Source: Stagnimonas sp. (GTDB taxonomy: Bacteria > Pseudomonadota > Gammaproteobacteria > Nevskiales > Nevskiaceae). From it: a stretch of 64,000 bases of DNA. Location: the NCBI GenBank assembly GCA_030652575.1, contig JAUSQI010000123.1:1-64000 (forward strand), written 5' to 3'. Below, piece by piece: positions 42,126 through 50,861 of the stretch (position 1 is the first letter of the stretch; every line of letters starts with the position of its first letter). Below the pieces are notes generated by a model. That model was not told the origin of the DNA and did not search any database. It saw nothing but the letters and a program-made list of their open reading frames with translations. A program made the position numbers and the translations under genes.

Positions 42126-44893
42126 GCGATGGTGGTGCGCCTGCACTAAAAACGACCTGCACCACCTGCCCGTACTGCGGCGTGGGCTGCGGCGTGCTCG
42201 CCACGCCCAAGCCGGATGGCACGGTCGAGATTGCGGGTGACCCTGCGCATGGCGCGAACTTGGGGCGGCTCTGCGTCAAGGGTTCGGCACTGGGCGAAAC
42301 GGTGGGACTCGAAGACCGCCTGCTGTATCCGATGCTGCACCGCGAAGGTGTGGCACAGCGTGCGAGCTGGGACGAGGCGCTCGCGCAGGTCGCCGAAGGC
42401 TTCAAAAAAACCATCGCCGAACATGGCCCCGATGCGGTGGCCTTCTATGTCTCCGGCCAGCTGCTCACCGAGGACTACTACGTCGCCAACAAGCTGATGA
42501 AGGGCTACATCGGCTCGGCGAACATCGACACCAATTCACGGCTCTGCATGTCCTCCGCCGTCGCCGGCCACAAGCGCGCCTTCGGCGAAGACCTGGTGCC
42601 GGGCTGCTACGAAGATTTCGAGGAGGCCGACCTCGTCGTGCTGGTCGGCAGCAACACCGCCTGGTGCCATCCGGTGCTGTTCCAGCGCTTGGTCGCGGCC
42701 AAGAAGGCGCGGCCGGAAATGCAGATCGTGGTGATCGACCCCCGCCACACCGCCACCTGCGAACTCGCCGACCTGCACCTGCCGCTCGCACCCGGCAGCG
42801 ACGTGCGCCTGTTCAACGGCCTGCTCGCCTGGCTGCACGAACATGGCGTGATGGATGCCGAGTTCGTCGAAGCGCATACCGAAGGTGCCGACAAGGCCGT
42901 TGCCCTCGCTTTGCAAACGGGCGGCTCGCTCGCGCATGTGGCCAAGGCCTGCAAGCTGTCGGAAGAAAAGCTGCGTCAGTTCTACGCGCTGTGGGCGCGC
43001 ACCGAAAAGGTGGTTACGGCCTTTTCGCAGGGTGTGAACCAGTCGAGCAGCGGCACCGACAAGGTCAACGCCATCATCAACTGCCACCTCTACACGGGGC
43101 GCATCGGCAAGCCGGGTGCCACGCCCTTTTCCATCACCGGCCAGCCCAATGCGATGGGTGGTCGCGAGGTGGGCGGGCTGGCCAACATGCTCGCGGCGCA
43201 CCTTGACATCGCAAGCCCAGAGCACCGGGCGCTGGTGCAAGACTTCTGGCAGTCGCCGGTGATTGCCGATCAGCAGGGCTTGAAGGCGGTCGATCTGTTC
43301 GAGGCGATTCACAGCGGCAAGGTGAAGGCGGTGTGGATCATGGCGACCAACCCGGTGGTCTCGCTGCCCGACGCTGATCGCGTGCGAGAGGCGTTGCTGA
43401 AATGCCCGCTCGTGGTGGTGAGCGAAGTGATGGCCCGCACCGACACCGCCGACCTGGCCCATGTGCTGCTGCCGGCGCTGGCCTGGGGCGAGAAGGACGG
43501 CAGCGTCACCAACAGCGACCGTCGCATCTCGCGCCAGCGCGCCTTTCTGCCCGTACCGGGCGAGGCGAAAGCCGACTGGTGGGCGCTGGCTGAAGTTGGC
43601 AAGCGCATGAGTTTCGGCGAGAGCTTCGAGTTCAGCAGCGCACACGAAATCTTTGTCGAGCACGCGGCACTGACGGCATACGGAAACGCGGGGGCAGGGG
43701 GCAGGGGACAGGGTATGGAGGCGGTGCCGCGCATGCTCAATCTCGCCGGACTCGTGCCCCTCACTGCGGAGGCCTACGACGATCTGCAACCGCTGCAATG
43801 GCCGGTGTCGCAAGTCCCCATCCCCCATCCCCCATCCCCCATCCCCGCTTCTCGTCTCTTCAGCGATGGCAGATTCGCCCACGCCGATGGTCGTGCCCGC
43901 CTGCTGCCGCTGCTGCCGCGCGACCCGGTCAACAAGATCAACGACGACTGGCCGCTGGTGCTCAACACCGGCCGCGTGCGCGACCACTGGCACACGATGA
44001 CGCGTACCGGCAAGTCGCCCAAGCTCGCCGATCACACCAGCGAACCCTTCGTCGAAATCCACCCGCAGGATGCGATGGGCTGGGGCGTGCAGAACGACCG
44101 CCTCGCGCGTGTCGTCACCGCTTGGGGCAGCTGCGTGGTGCGCGTGCGCACCACCAGCGCCGTCGCACGCCGTCAGCTGTTCGTGCCCATCCACTGGAAC
44201 GGCACCACCGCCTCCGATGCGCGCGTGGGCAGCCTGGTGAACCCGGTGGTCGACCCCATTTCCGGCGAGCCGGAGTTCAAGCACACGCCCGCGCGCATCG
44301 AGCCCTTCTTCGTGCAGTGGTACGGCTTCGTGCTCAGCCGCCAGCCGCTCAATGAAACGACGCTGCGCACCCTGCCGCATCTCGCCTGGTGGACGCGCGT
44401 GCAGGGCACGCAGTTCATCCGCACCGAGTTCGCCGGCCGCGGCGAGCCTGCGGATTGGAGCACTTGGGCGCATCAGTTGCTGGGTGCATCGAGCGACGAT
44501 CCGGACTGGCTCGACACCCGCGATGCGAGCGAGGGCCTGTATCGCGGCGCACTGATCGAGGGCGAATGCTTAAGCGCCTGCGTGTTCCTTTCACCGCGCC
44601 CAGAAGACCTGCCCGCACGCCGCTGGCTCAGTGGCCTGTTCGCGCAAGAATCATTGAGTGACATGGATCGCATGTCCCTGCTCGCAGGCCAGGCGGCGAC
44701 ACCGGGCGTGGATGCGGGGGCAACGATCTGCTCCTGCTTCGGCATCGGCCGCAACCCGATTGCCGCCGCCATCCGCGAAGGCTGCGCCACACCCGAAGCG
44801 CTGGGCGCGAAGCTCAAGTGCGGTACCAACTGCGGCAGCTGCGTGCCGGAGTTGCGGCAGTTGATTGCGCTGGTCAAGGCCGAGCGTCAGTAG
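42122..44893 (+). CDS. nasA: NasA, assimilatory nitrate reductase catalytic subunit
   Basis: This 923-residue molybdopterin enzyme reduces nitrate to nitrite in the cytoplasm. The N-terminal [4Fe-4S] ligands are in CPYCGVGC (16-23) plus Cys51. The Mo-bis-MGD core follows, with the likely Mo-ligand Cys in NSRLCMSSA, and a C-terminal BFD-like [2Fe-2S] domain has CSCFG and CGTNCGSC. No Tat signal is present, as expected for the assimilatory type. Two unusual insertions are encoded by homopolymer-rich repeats: AGAGGRGQG near 523-531 and VPIPHPPSPIP near 565-575. It starts with an ATGA overlap. Confidence 0.95.
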   Translation: MSDGGAPALKTTCTTCPYCGVGCGVLATPKPDGTVEIAGDPAHGANLGRLCVKGSALGETVGLEDRLLYPMLHREGVAQRASWDEALAQVAEGFKKTIAEHGPDAVAFYVSGQLLTEDYYVANKLMKGYIGSANIDTNSRLCMSSAVAGHKRAFGEDLVPGCYEDFEEADLVVLVGSNTAWCHPVLFQRLVAAKKARPEMQIVVIDPRHTATCELADLHLPLAPGSDVRLFNGLLAWLHEHGVMDAEFVEAHTEGADKAVALALQTGGSLAHVAKACKLSEEKLRQFYALWARTEKVVTAFSQGVNQSSSGTDKVNAIINCHLYTGRIGKPGATPFSITGQPNAMGGREVGGLANMLAAHLDIASPEHRALVQDFWQSPVIADQQGLKAVDLFEAIHSGKVKAVWIMATNPVVSLPDADRVREALLKCPLVVVSEVMARTDTADLAHVLLPALAWGEKDGSVTNSDRRISRQRAFLPVPGEAKADWWALAEVGKRMSFGESFEFSSAHEIFVEHAALTAYGNAGAGGRGQGMEAVPRMLNLAGLVPLTAEAYDDLQPLQWPVSQVPIPHPPSPIPASRLFSDGRFAHADGRARLLPLLPRDPVNKINDDWPLVLNTGRVRDHWHTMTRTGKSPKLADHTSEPFVEIHPQDAMGWGVQNDRLARVVTAWGSCVVRVRTTSAVARRQLFVPIHWNGTTASDARVGSLVNPVVDPISGEPEFKHTPARIEPFFVQWYGFVLSRQPLNETTLRTLPHLAWWTRVQGTQFIRTEFAGRGEPADWSTWAHQLLGASSDDPDWLDTRDASEGLYRGALIEGECLSACVFLSPRPEDLPARRWLSGLFAQESLSDMDRMSLLAGQAATPGVDAGATICSCFGIGRNPIAAAIREGCATPEALGAKLKCGTNCGSCVPELRQLIALVKAERQ
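43690..43713 (+). repeat. G-run repeat inside nasA (coding-strand quadruplex pattern)
   Basis: Four G-runs (5, 5, 4 and 3 bases) are separated by CA, CA and ACA. They stay in frame and encode Gly/Ala/Arg-rich residues not expected in NasA. The G-runs are on the coding strand, so the mRNA itself could fold as a quadruplex. Confidence 0.75.
43816..43846 (+). repeat. Perfect CCCCCAT heptamer array inside nasA
   Basis: Five C-runs separated by AT form a nearly perfect heptamer array, translated as a run of Pro with Ile, His and Ser. A three-unit period (21 bp) keeps the frame. The template strand carries five G-runs with 2-nt loops. The unit matches that in nirB, 5 kb away. Confidence 0.8.
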
Positions 44894-44909
44894 TGGCACG
44901 GCCATTGCT
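44894..44909 (+). promoter_or_regulatory. Sigma-54 promoter of narK-type gene
   Basis: TGGCACGGCCATTGCT, immediately after the nasA stop codon, is an exact match to the sigma-54 consensus TGGCACG-N4-TTGCT. The predicted start lies at about 44920, where the first ANTAR-target hairpin begins. This implies nitrogen-limitation (NtrC) control. Confidence 0.82.
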
Positions 44910-44920
44910 TTAGTGAATAT

Positions 44921-44962
44921 GTGGCCAACGGCGGTCACGGAAGCGCGAGCAAAGCAGCTCGC
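44921..44962 (+). promoter_or_regulatory. NasT (ANTAR) RNA target, two hexaloop hairpins, narK leader
   Basis: Hairpin 1 pairs GTGGCC (44921-44926) with GGTCAC (44933-44938), with one G-U pair, around AACGGC. Hairpin 2 pairs GCGAGC (44945-44950) with GCTCGC (44957-44962) around AAAGCA. Both hexaloops again have A1 and G4. The linker is only 6 nt, against 24 nt in the nirB leader. No T-tract terminator lies in the 31 nt between hairpin 2 and the ATG, so the mode of control may differ. Confidence 0.75.
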
Positions 44963-44993
44963 TTAAGAACTCCACCTCTTCAAGGGACCGCCA

Positions 44994-46352
44994 ATGAAAT
45001 CCGCCAAAGCCACAAAAATCGATCTATTCAGTTTTGCCACGCCCCAGATGCGCGCCTTCCACATGACGTGGGCGGCGTTCTTCGTCTGCTTCTTCGCGTG
45101 GTTTGCCATCGCCCCGCTCATGCCCGCGATCAAGGGCGAATTCGGGTTCACCAAAGACCAGATCGCCAACATGAACATCGCGGCCGTGGCCGTGACCATT
45201 CTGGTGCGCCTGCTCATCGGGCCGCTGTGCGACAAGTTTGGCCCGCGCCGCGCCTACACTGGGTTGCTCGCCTTTGGTGCGCTGCCAGTGCTCGGCATCG
45301 CCTTTGCGCAGACCTATGAAGCCTTCCTGTTCCTGCGCCTTTGCATCGGTGCGATTGGTGCGAGCTTCGTCATCACGCAGTACCACACGAGCGTGATGTT
45401 CGCGCCCAATGTGGTGGGCACCGCCAACGCCGCCGCTGCGGGTTGGGGCAACGCCGGTGGTGGTGCCACGCAAACACTGATGCCGCTCATCCTCGCCGCC
45501 ATTCTCTATTTCGGTGCAGATGCCGCCTTCGGTTGGCGCATCGCCCTCATCGTGCCGGGCGTGCTCATGCTGCTGATGGCCGTGGCCTACTGGCGTTACA
45601 CGCAGGACACGCCAGAAGGCGACATTGTCGATCTGCGCGCGCAGGGCCGTGCGCCGGAGAGTGCGAAGAAGGGCGGCTGGAAAAACTTCAAGCGCGCGGC
45701 CGGCAACTATCGCGTGTGGCTGCTGTTCGTCACTTACGCGGCCTGCTTCGGCGTGGAGATCACCATCCACAACATCGCGGCGCTCTACTACACGGATCGT
45801 TTCCAGCTGGACCTGAAAACGGCGGGCCTGGCCGCCGGCAGCTTCGGCCTGCTGGCACTGTTCGCACGCGCACTCGGCGGCATCGTGTCGGATCGCGTCG
45901 CCAGGACCAAGGGCCTCGATGGCCGCAGTAAGTTGCTGTTCGCGCTCATCGTCGGCGAGGGCGTTGGCCTGCTGCTGTGGGCGGGCAGCGACTCGCTCGC
46001 GCTGGCCATCCCGATGATGCTGATCTTCGGTCTGTTCACCCACATGGCCTGCGGTGCCACCTACAGCCTCGTGCCCTTCATCGACCGTGATGCGCTCGGC
46101 GGTGTCGCGGGCATCATCGGTGCGGGCGGCAATGTCGGCGCGGTGGCGGCGGGCTTCCTGATGAAGGGCTCCGGGTCAATCGAATCGGGCCTGCATATCA
46201 TGGGCATCTGCGTACTCATCGCAGCAATCGCAGCGATTGGCGTGCGCTTCACCGCCGAGCACAAGGCGCGCGAGGCCAAGCTCTATGAGGATGCCTTGAA
46301 CGAGCGCGCGGCTGCCGCTCGCACGCAGCTCTCCACGCCGCTCGCCGCCTAA
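44994..46352 (+). CDS. MFS nitrate/nitrite transporter (NNP family)
   Basis: This 452-residue, 12-segment transporter has the nitrate-nitrite porter signature GWGNAGGGATQTLMP (near 145-160) and a second Gly-rich copy, GIIGAGGNVGAVAAG, near 375. It imports nitrate for the reductase encoded upstream. The ATG at 44994 has AGGGA at 8 nt. It is transcribed from its own sigma-54 type element with an ANTAR-type leader, or by readthrough from nasA. It resembles NarK/NasA-type transporters; without a tree the exact subgroup is not assigned. Confidence 0.92.
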   Translation: MKSAKATKIDLFSFATPQMRAFHMTWAAFFVCFFAWFAIAPLMPAIKGEFGFTKDQIANMNIAAVAVTILVRLLIGPLCDKFGPRRAYTGLLAFGALPVLGIAFAQTYEAFLFLRLCIGAIGASFVITQYHTSVMFAPNVVGTANAAAAGWGNAGGGATQTLMPLILAAILYFGADAAFGWRIALIVPGVLMLLMAVAYWRYTQDTPEGDIVDLRAQGRAPESAKKGGWKNFKRAAGNYRVWLLFVTYAACFGVEITIHNIAALYYTDRFQLDLKTAGLAAGSFGLLALFARALGGIVSDRVARTKGLDGRSKLLFALIVGEGVGLLLWAGSDSLALAIPMMLIFGLFTHMACGATYSLVPFIDRDALGGVAGIIGAGGNVGAVAAGFLMKGSGSIESGLHIMGICVLIAAIAAIGVRFTAEHKAREAKLYEDALNERAAAARTQLSTPLAA

Positions 46353-46362
46353 AGGAGACGCC

Positions 46363-47628
46363 ATGAACCGTCTCACTCTGGCCCTCGCGGCCACGGCCTT
46401 CTGCGGCCTGTCGTCTGCCGCTTCGCTGCCTGATGCGCTGTTGCAAGGCACACCGACACTCGATCTGCGACTGCGGTACGAGTCCGTCGAGCAGGGCAAC
46501 CTTGCCAGCGATGCCCATGCCACCACCCTGCGCGGCGCGCTCGGCTACACCACCAAGCCCTGGCAGGGCTTTGATGCGCGTGCGGAGTTGGAGGGCGTGA
46601 TCGCTGCCAACAGCGATCTCTACAACTCCACCGGCAATGGCATCGGCAATCGCCCGGTGGTGGCAGACCCCGAAACGCTCGGGTTCAATCAGGCCTGGCT
46701 GCGCTACACCTTACCCAACAAGATCAGCCTCACGGCGGGCCGCCAGCGCCTCAGCTTCGACAACGCGCGCTTCATCGGCACCGTCGGCTGGCGGCAGGAC
46801 GAGCAGACCTACGATGGCGCGCTGCTCGTCGCACCACTGGGCAAGGACTTCGTGGCGCAGCTCGCGCACATCGGCAACGTCAACAGCTTCCGCCGCTTCG
46901 GGCCCAACCTCATCGCCGCCTGCGCGGTGAGCGGACCTTGCTCGGCAGACTTGAGCCTGAACGGGCAGGCGCTCAATCTCGCCTACAGCAGCAGCCCGAA
47001 ACTGAAGCTCGTCGGCTACAGCTACTGGCTGGATTTCACGGCCAACACTGCCGCCCGGCGCGACACCCGCACCCTCGGTGTGCGCGCCACGGGCCGCTGG
47101 CCGATGACGGCAGGCAAGGAGGCCTTAAGCCTCGACTACACGCTCGAAGCCGCCGAGCAGCAACGCTATGGTGATTCGCCACAAAGTGTCGATGCCGAGT
47201 ATCGGCTGGCAGAGCTGGGCCTGAGCCAGGGCGTGTTCAATGGCAAGCTGGGCTACGAGGTGCTGGGCGGCGATGGCATCTATGGCTTCCAGACGCCGCT
47301 CGCCTCGCTGCATGCCTTTCAGGGCTGGGCAGATGTCTTCCTCGCCACGCCGGCCATGGGCATCCGCGATGCCTACGTGCAGGTGGGCGGCACGCTCGCC
47401 AAAACCGCGCTGCAAGCCAGCTACCACGACTACAAGGCCGACTCGCGCAATCTCGACTACGGCAAGGAGATCAACGTGCAGGCCACGCGTCCGTTGGTCC
47501 CCTTGTTCGGCAAGCCGCTGACACTGGGTTTGAAGGCGGCGTTCTACGAGGCCGAAGGTTTTCCGGTGGCCGCTGGCAAGCCCTACGACACCACTAAACT
47601 ATGGGCATGGCTGCAATACAAACTCTGA
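46363..47628 (+). CDS. Outer-membrane porin (alginate-export-like)
   Basis: This 421-residue exported protein has a signal peptide (about 1-20, ending SSAAS), many amphipathic beta-strands and a C-terminal LQYKL, as in outer-membrane barrels. Blocks such as TAGRQRLSFDNARFIG resemble the alginate-export/AlgE-like porin family often linked to nitrate operons. It starts 10 bp after the transporter stop behind AAGGAGA, so it is co-transcribed and probably aids nitrate or nitrite entry (inference). Its 3' end overlaps mobA by 28 bp. Confidence 0.8.
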   Translation: MNRLTLALAATAFCGLSSAASLPDALLQGTPTLDLRLRYESVEQGNLASDAHATTLRGALGYTTKPWQGFDARAELEGVIAANSDLYNSTGNGIGNRPVVADPETLGFNQAWLRYTLPNKISLTAGRQRLSFDNARFIGTVGWRQDEQTYDGALLVAPLGKDFVAQLAHIGNVNSFRRFGPNLIAACAVSGPCSADLSLNGQALNLAYSSSPKLKLVGYSYWLDFTANTAARRDTRTLGVRATGRWPMTAGKEALSLDYTLEAAEQQRYGDSPQSVDAEYRLAELGLSQGVFNGKLGYEVLGGDGIYGFQTPLASLHAFQGWADVFLATPAMGIRDAYVQVGGTLAKTALQASYHDYKADSRNLDYGKEINVQATRPLVPLFGKPLTLGLKAAFYEAEGFPVAAGKPYDTTKLWAWLQYKL

Positions 47629-48194
47629 GTCTCCACGCGCAGATCACCGGCGGCATCCTCGCGGGCGGCGAGGGCCGTCGGCTGGCCGGGGCGGACAAGG
47701 GTCTGGTGCGCTGGCGGGGGCAGTCGCTGGTGCAGCATGTGCTCACCGCACTCAAGCCGCAGACGGCCGCACAGCGCATCAGCGCCAACCGCAATCTCGA
47801 TGTCTACGCCTGCTTCGGCGCGCCTGTGGTGCGCGATGGCGATGGTAGCGGTCCGCTCGCAGGCTTGGCCGCATTGCTCGCCGCCACCGAAACCGACTGG
47901 CTGCTGTGCGTGCCCTGCGATGCGCCGCTGCTGCCGGCTGATCTGGCGCACCGCCTGCTGGCAAGAGCGGTGGAAACCCATGCATTGGCGAGCTTTCTGC
48001 ACGATGGAGAACGCGCCCATCCCACCTTCTGCCTCGTACATCGCAGCCTCACCGCCAGCGCCCACGAGGCCGCTGTGCAGAGCCTGGGCCTGGGCGCATG
48101 GCTGAATGCGCGAGGTGCAGTACCCTTGGCGGCGATGGCCCCGCTCAATCTCAACACCGCCGAAGACTTCGCTGCACTGGACGCTGCGCCATGA
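47601..48194 (+). CDS. mobA: MobA, molybdenum cofactor guanylyltransferase
   Basis: This 197-residue nucleotidyltransferase adds GMP to molybdopterin to make the MGD cofactor that NasA needs. The signature GGILAGGEGRRLAGADKGL (17-35) binds GTP, and DAPLLP matches the conserved metal-binding block. Two ATGs are close together (47601 and 47607); both lie inside the end of the porin gene. The stop overlaps moaA as ATGA. Confidence 0.92.
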   Translation: MGMAAIQTLSLHAQITGGILAGGEGRRLAGADKGLVRWRGQSLVQHVLTALKPQTAAQRISANRNLDVYACFGAPVVRDGDGSGPLAGLAALLAATETDWLLCVPCDAPLLPADLAHRLLARAVETHALASFLHDGERAHPTFCLVHRSLTASAHEAAVQSLGLGAWLNARGAVPLAAMAPLNLNTAEDFAALDAAP

Positions 48195-49183
48195 CTGGCC
48201 CGGCGCCCACGGCGGTGGTGGACGCGCGTGGCCGCATCAAACGCAAGCTGCGCGTCTCGCTCACCGACCGCTGCAACCTGCGCTGCCACTACTGCATGCC
48301 GGAGCATCCACGCTGGCTGCCGCGTGCCGAGCTGATGAGCAATGCCGAGCTGCTGAGACTGGTCGGCCTTTTCGTGCGCACGCTGGGCATCACCGAGCTG
48401 CGCCTCACCGGCGGCGAGCCGCTGCTGCGTGCCGATGTACCCGCACTCGTGAGCGAACTCGGTGCGCTGCGCAGCGAGGGCTTGCAGCGTATCGCCCTCA
48501 CCAGCAATGGCGTGCGGCTTGCACCCGTCGCGCAGGCCTTGCTCGATGCGGGGCTGGACGATCTCAACGTCAGCCTCGACTCGATCACGCCCGCTGTCTT
48601 CACGGCGCTGACGCGCGGCCAGATCGAGCCGGTGTTGCAGGGCATCGAGGCCGCGATGGCGGCGGGCCTGCCGCTCAAGCTCAACAGCGTCGTCATCAAG
48701 GGTGCCAACGAGGGCGAGGTGCTGCCGCTGATGCAGTGGGCCAAGGCGCGCGGGTTGCCGCTGCGCTTCATCGAGTTCATGCCGCTCGATGGCCGCCAGG
48801 GCTGGGCGAACGACAAGGTGGTGACCGAGGACGAAATCATCGCCCACTTGGCACCTCACCATCGCCTCGAAAAACTGCCGCGCAGCAGCGATCCGGCGAC
48901 TTATTACCGCGTCGATGGCGATTACCGCATTGGTGTGATCAGCACCATCAGCAAGCCCTTCTGCGCCAGCTGTGACCGCTTGCGGCTGGATGCGCGCGGC
49001 CGGCTCTATACCTGCCTGTTCTCGGCCGTCGAGACTGACCTGCTCACGCCGCTGCGTGCCGGTGCGAGCGATGCCGAGCTGCTGGCGCTGATCCGCACGG
49101 CGGTGTGGAACAAGCCCGCTGGTTATGCCGAACAGCCGGGCTATGTCGAGCGGCCCATCACCATGCATCACCTGGGTGGATGA
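48191..49183 (+). CDS. moaA: MoaA, GTP 3',8-cyclase
   Basis: This 330-residue radical-SAM enzyme performs the first step of molybdopterin synthesis from GTP. The N-terminal cluster ligands are in DRCNLRCHYCMP, the C-terminal cluster in FCASCDRLRLDARGRLYTCL, and the protein ends HHLGG with the catalytic Gly-Gly tail. It is coupled to mobA by ATGA and lies directly before moaD. Confidence 0.95.
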   Translation: MTGPAPTAVVDARGRIKRKLRVSLTDRCNLRCHYCMPEHPRWLPRAELMSNAELLRLVGLFVRTLGITELRLTGGEPLLRADVPALVSELGALRSEGLQRIALTSNGVRLAPVAQALLDAGLDDLNVSLDSITPAVFTALTRGQIEPVLQGIEAAMAAGLPLKLNSVVIKGANEGEVLPLMQWAKARGLPLRFIEFMPLDGRQGWANDKVVTEDEIIAHLAPHHRLEKLPRSSDPATYYRVDGDYRIGVISTISKPFCASCDRLRLDARGRLYTCLFSAVETDLLTPLRAGASDAELLALIRTAVWNKPAGYAEQPGYVERPITMHHLGG

Positions 49184-49187
49184 GCGC

Positions 49188-49433
49188 GTGCAAGTGACGG
49201 TGGAGTGCTGTGGTGTCGCCAGCCGCATCGCGGGGGCAGAGCGCCTCGCCGTGGCGCTGCCCGAGGCGGCCACGGTGCTCGATCTGTTCGAAGTGCTCGC
49301 CGAACGCTCGACCGAGATGGCCGAGCTGCTCAGCCGGTGCGCCTGTGCGCGCGGCGATGCCATCGTGCCGCGCGGCACGGTGCTGGCCGATGGCGACGAG
49401 CTGGCCGTGCTGCCGCCAGTCGCCGGAGGTTGA
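49188..49433 (+). CDS. moaD: MoaD, molybdopterin synthase small (sulfur-carrier) subunit
   Basis: This 81-residue ubiquitin-fold protein ends VAGG, the Gly-Gly that is adenylated and thiocarboxylated. The start is inferred as GTG 49188 (MQVTVECCGVASRIAG), which gives the usual length with GGTGG upstream; GTG 49176, overlapping the moaA stop, is an alternative. It lies 1 bp before moaE, its partner subunit. Confidence 0.85.
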   Translation: MQVTVECCGVASRIAGAERLAVALPEAATVLDLFEVLAERSTEMAELLSRCACARGDAIVPRGTVLADGDELAVLPPVAGG

Positions 49434-49434
49434 G

Positions 49435-49935
49435 ATGCAGCAGCAGGACACGCCGCGCATCCAGTCCACGCCGCTGTCGCTCGATGCGCTGCTGGCGCAC
49501 ACCGAGCGGGCCGACTGCGGCGCGCTCGCCATCTTCGCCGGCACCGTGCGCGACCACCACGAGGGCCGCGCGGTGCGCTCGCTCACCTACTCGTCCTACG
49601 CGCGCGTCGCTGAAAAACTCATCCGCGACATCGAGACCGAGATCGCTGCGCGCTTCCACGTGCCGGTGTGCCGGGCCGTGCATCGTGTGGGCGCACTCGC
49701 CATCGGCGAGACCGCCATCCTCGCCATCGCGCGCGGTGCGCATCGTGCCGAGACCTTCGCCGCCATGCAGGCGCTGGTCGAGGCGGTGAAGCACCGCGTG
49801 CCGATCTGGAAGGAAGAGTTCTACGCCGACGGCTCCAGCGCCTTCGTCAACGGCTGCACCCTGGTCGCACCGGAAGATCTGCCACCCGCTGAATCGCGCC
49901 TGCACTGCACGCCGACACAGAGCATCGCCCCATGA
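49435..49935 (+). CDS. moaE: MoaE, molybdopterin synthase catalytic subunit
   Basis: This 166-residue subunit transfers sulfur from MoaD to precursor Z. Family landmarks are CGALAIFAGTVRDHHEGR, HRVGALAIGETAI and the catalytic lysine context VPIWKEEFYADG. The start ATG is 1 bp after moaD and the stop overlaps the moaC-moaB fusion (ATGA). Confidence 0.94.
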   Translation: MQQQDTPRIQSTPLSLDALLAHTERADCGALAIFAGTVRDHHEGRAVRSLTYSSYARVAEKLIRDIETEIAARFHVPVCRAVHRVGALAIGETAILAIARGAHRAETFAAMQALVEAVKHRVPIWKEEFYADGSSAFVNGCTLVAPEDLPPAESRLHCTPTQSIAP

Positions 49936-50861
49936 AAGACATCACCCTGAAACCACCCAGCCTGCGCAGTGCCACGGCTGAGGGCCGCGTGCAGCTCTCG
50001 GCCACTGGCCTGGCGATGATTGCGGAGGGCCGCGTCGACAAGGGCAATGTCACGGAGTGCGCGCGCATTGCGGGCCTCATGGCCGTGAAGCGCACCAGCG
50101 ACTGGCTGCCGCACTGCCATCCCATCCCCATCCTCGACGCCGAGCTGCGCTTCACGCTGGAAGAAAGCGCACTCCTCATCGAAGCCAAGGTGCGCACCAT
50201 CGCCTCGACCGGCGTGGAGATGGAAGCACTAACGGCCGTGAGTGCAGCCGCACTCACCGTCTACGACATGATGAAGCCGCATGTGCCGGCCGCCGAGATG
50301 CGTATCGATGGCATTCACCTCAAGGAGAAGACCGGCGGCAAGTCCGACTTCGCGCGCACGGTCAACGGTGCAACCGCCGCCGTGCTGGTGATGTCCGACA
50401 CGGTGGCGGCGGGTCGCAAGCCCGACACCGCCGGCAAGTCGGTGGCCGATGGTCTCGCCAAGGCGGGCTTCACCATCGCCGCCTACGAGGTGATGCCGGA
50501 CGAACCCGTGCAGATTGCCGCGCGCGTCTCGCACTGGCTGTCCGCGAGCGCGGCCCTGATCGTCACCGTCGGTGGCACGGGTGTGGGGCCGCGCGACAAG
50601 ACCATCGAGGCCGTACGCCCGCTGCTGGTCACCGAGTTGCCGGGCCTGATGGAAGCCGCGCGCAACTTCGGCCAGCAGCGCACGCCCTACGCCATGCTCT
50701 CGCGCGGCATCGCCGGCCTGGCGGGGCAGAATTCGGTGGTGATGACCTTTCCCGGCAGCCGCAAGGGCGCGGAGGAATCGCTAGCCGCCGTGCTGCCCGG
50801 CTTGGTACATCTCATCAAGGCTTGCCGCTGGGGACAGCCACACAAAGGGGGCTACACATGA
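49932..50861 (+). CDS. MoaC-MoaB fusion protein
   Basis: This 309-residue protein joins two cofactor enzymes. Residues 1-150 are MoaC (cyclic pyranopterin phosphate synthase; KRTSDWLPHCHPIPI, VRTIASTGVEMEALTAVS and DGIHLKEKTGGKSD regions). Residues about 155-305 are MoaB/MogA-like (molybdopterin adenylyltransferase; VMSDTVAAGRKPDTAG, TVGGTGVGPRDKTIEA). Such MoaCB fusions are known, and couple an early and a late step. The gene overlaps moaE and the TSUP gene by ATGA. Confidence 0.93.
   Translation: MKDITLKPPSLRSATAEGRVQLSATGLAMIAEGRVDKGNVTECARIAGLMAVKRTSDWLPHCHPIPILDAELRFTLEESALLIEAKVRTIASTGVEMEALTAVSAAALTVYDMMKPHVPAAEMRIDGIHLKEKTGGKSDFARTVNGATAAVLVMSDTVAAGRKPDTAGKSVADGLAKAGFTIAAYEVMPDEPVQIAARVSHWLSASAALIVTVGGTGVGPRDKTIEAVRPLLVTELPGLMEAARNFGQQRTPYAMLSRGIAGLAGQNSVVMTFPGSRKGAEESLAAVLPGLVHLIKACRWGQPHKGGYT

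Noticed and set aside
38829-43846. CRISPR-like interpretation of the C-run repeats
   Set aside because: The units are 7 bp, contiguous and translated in frame; there are no spacers or cas genes.
42536-44473. A minus-strand open frame of about 645 codons inside nasA
   Set aside because: It is antisense to the molybdopterin core of nasA and has no recognisable domain.
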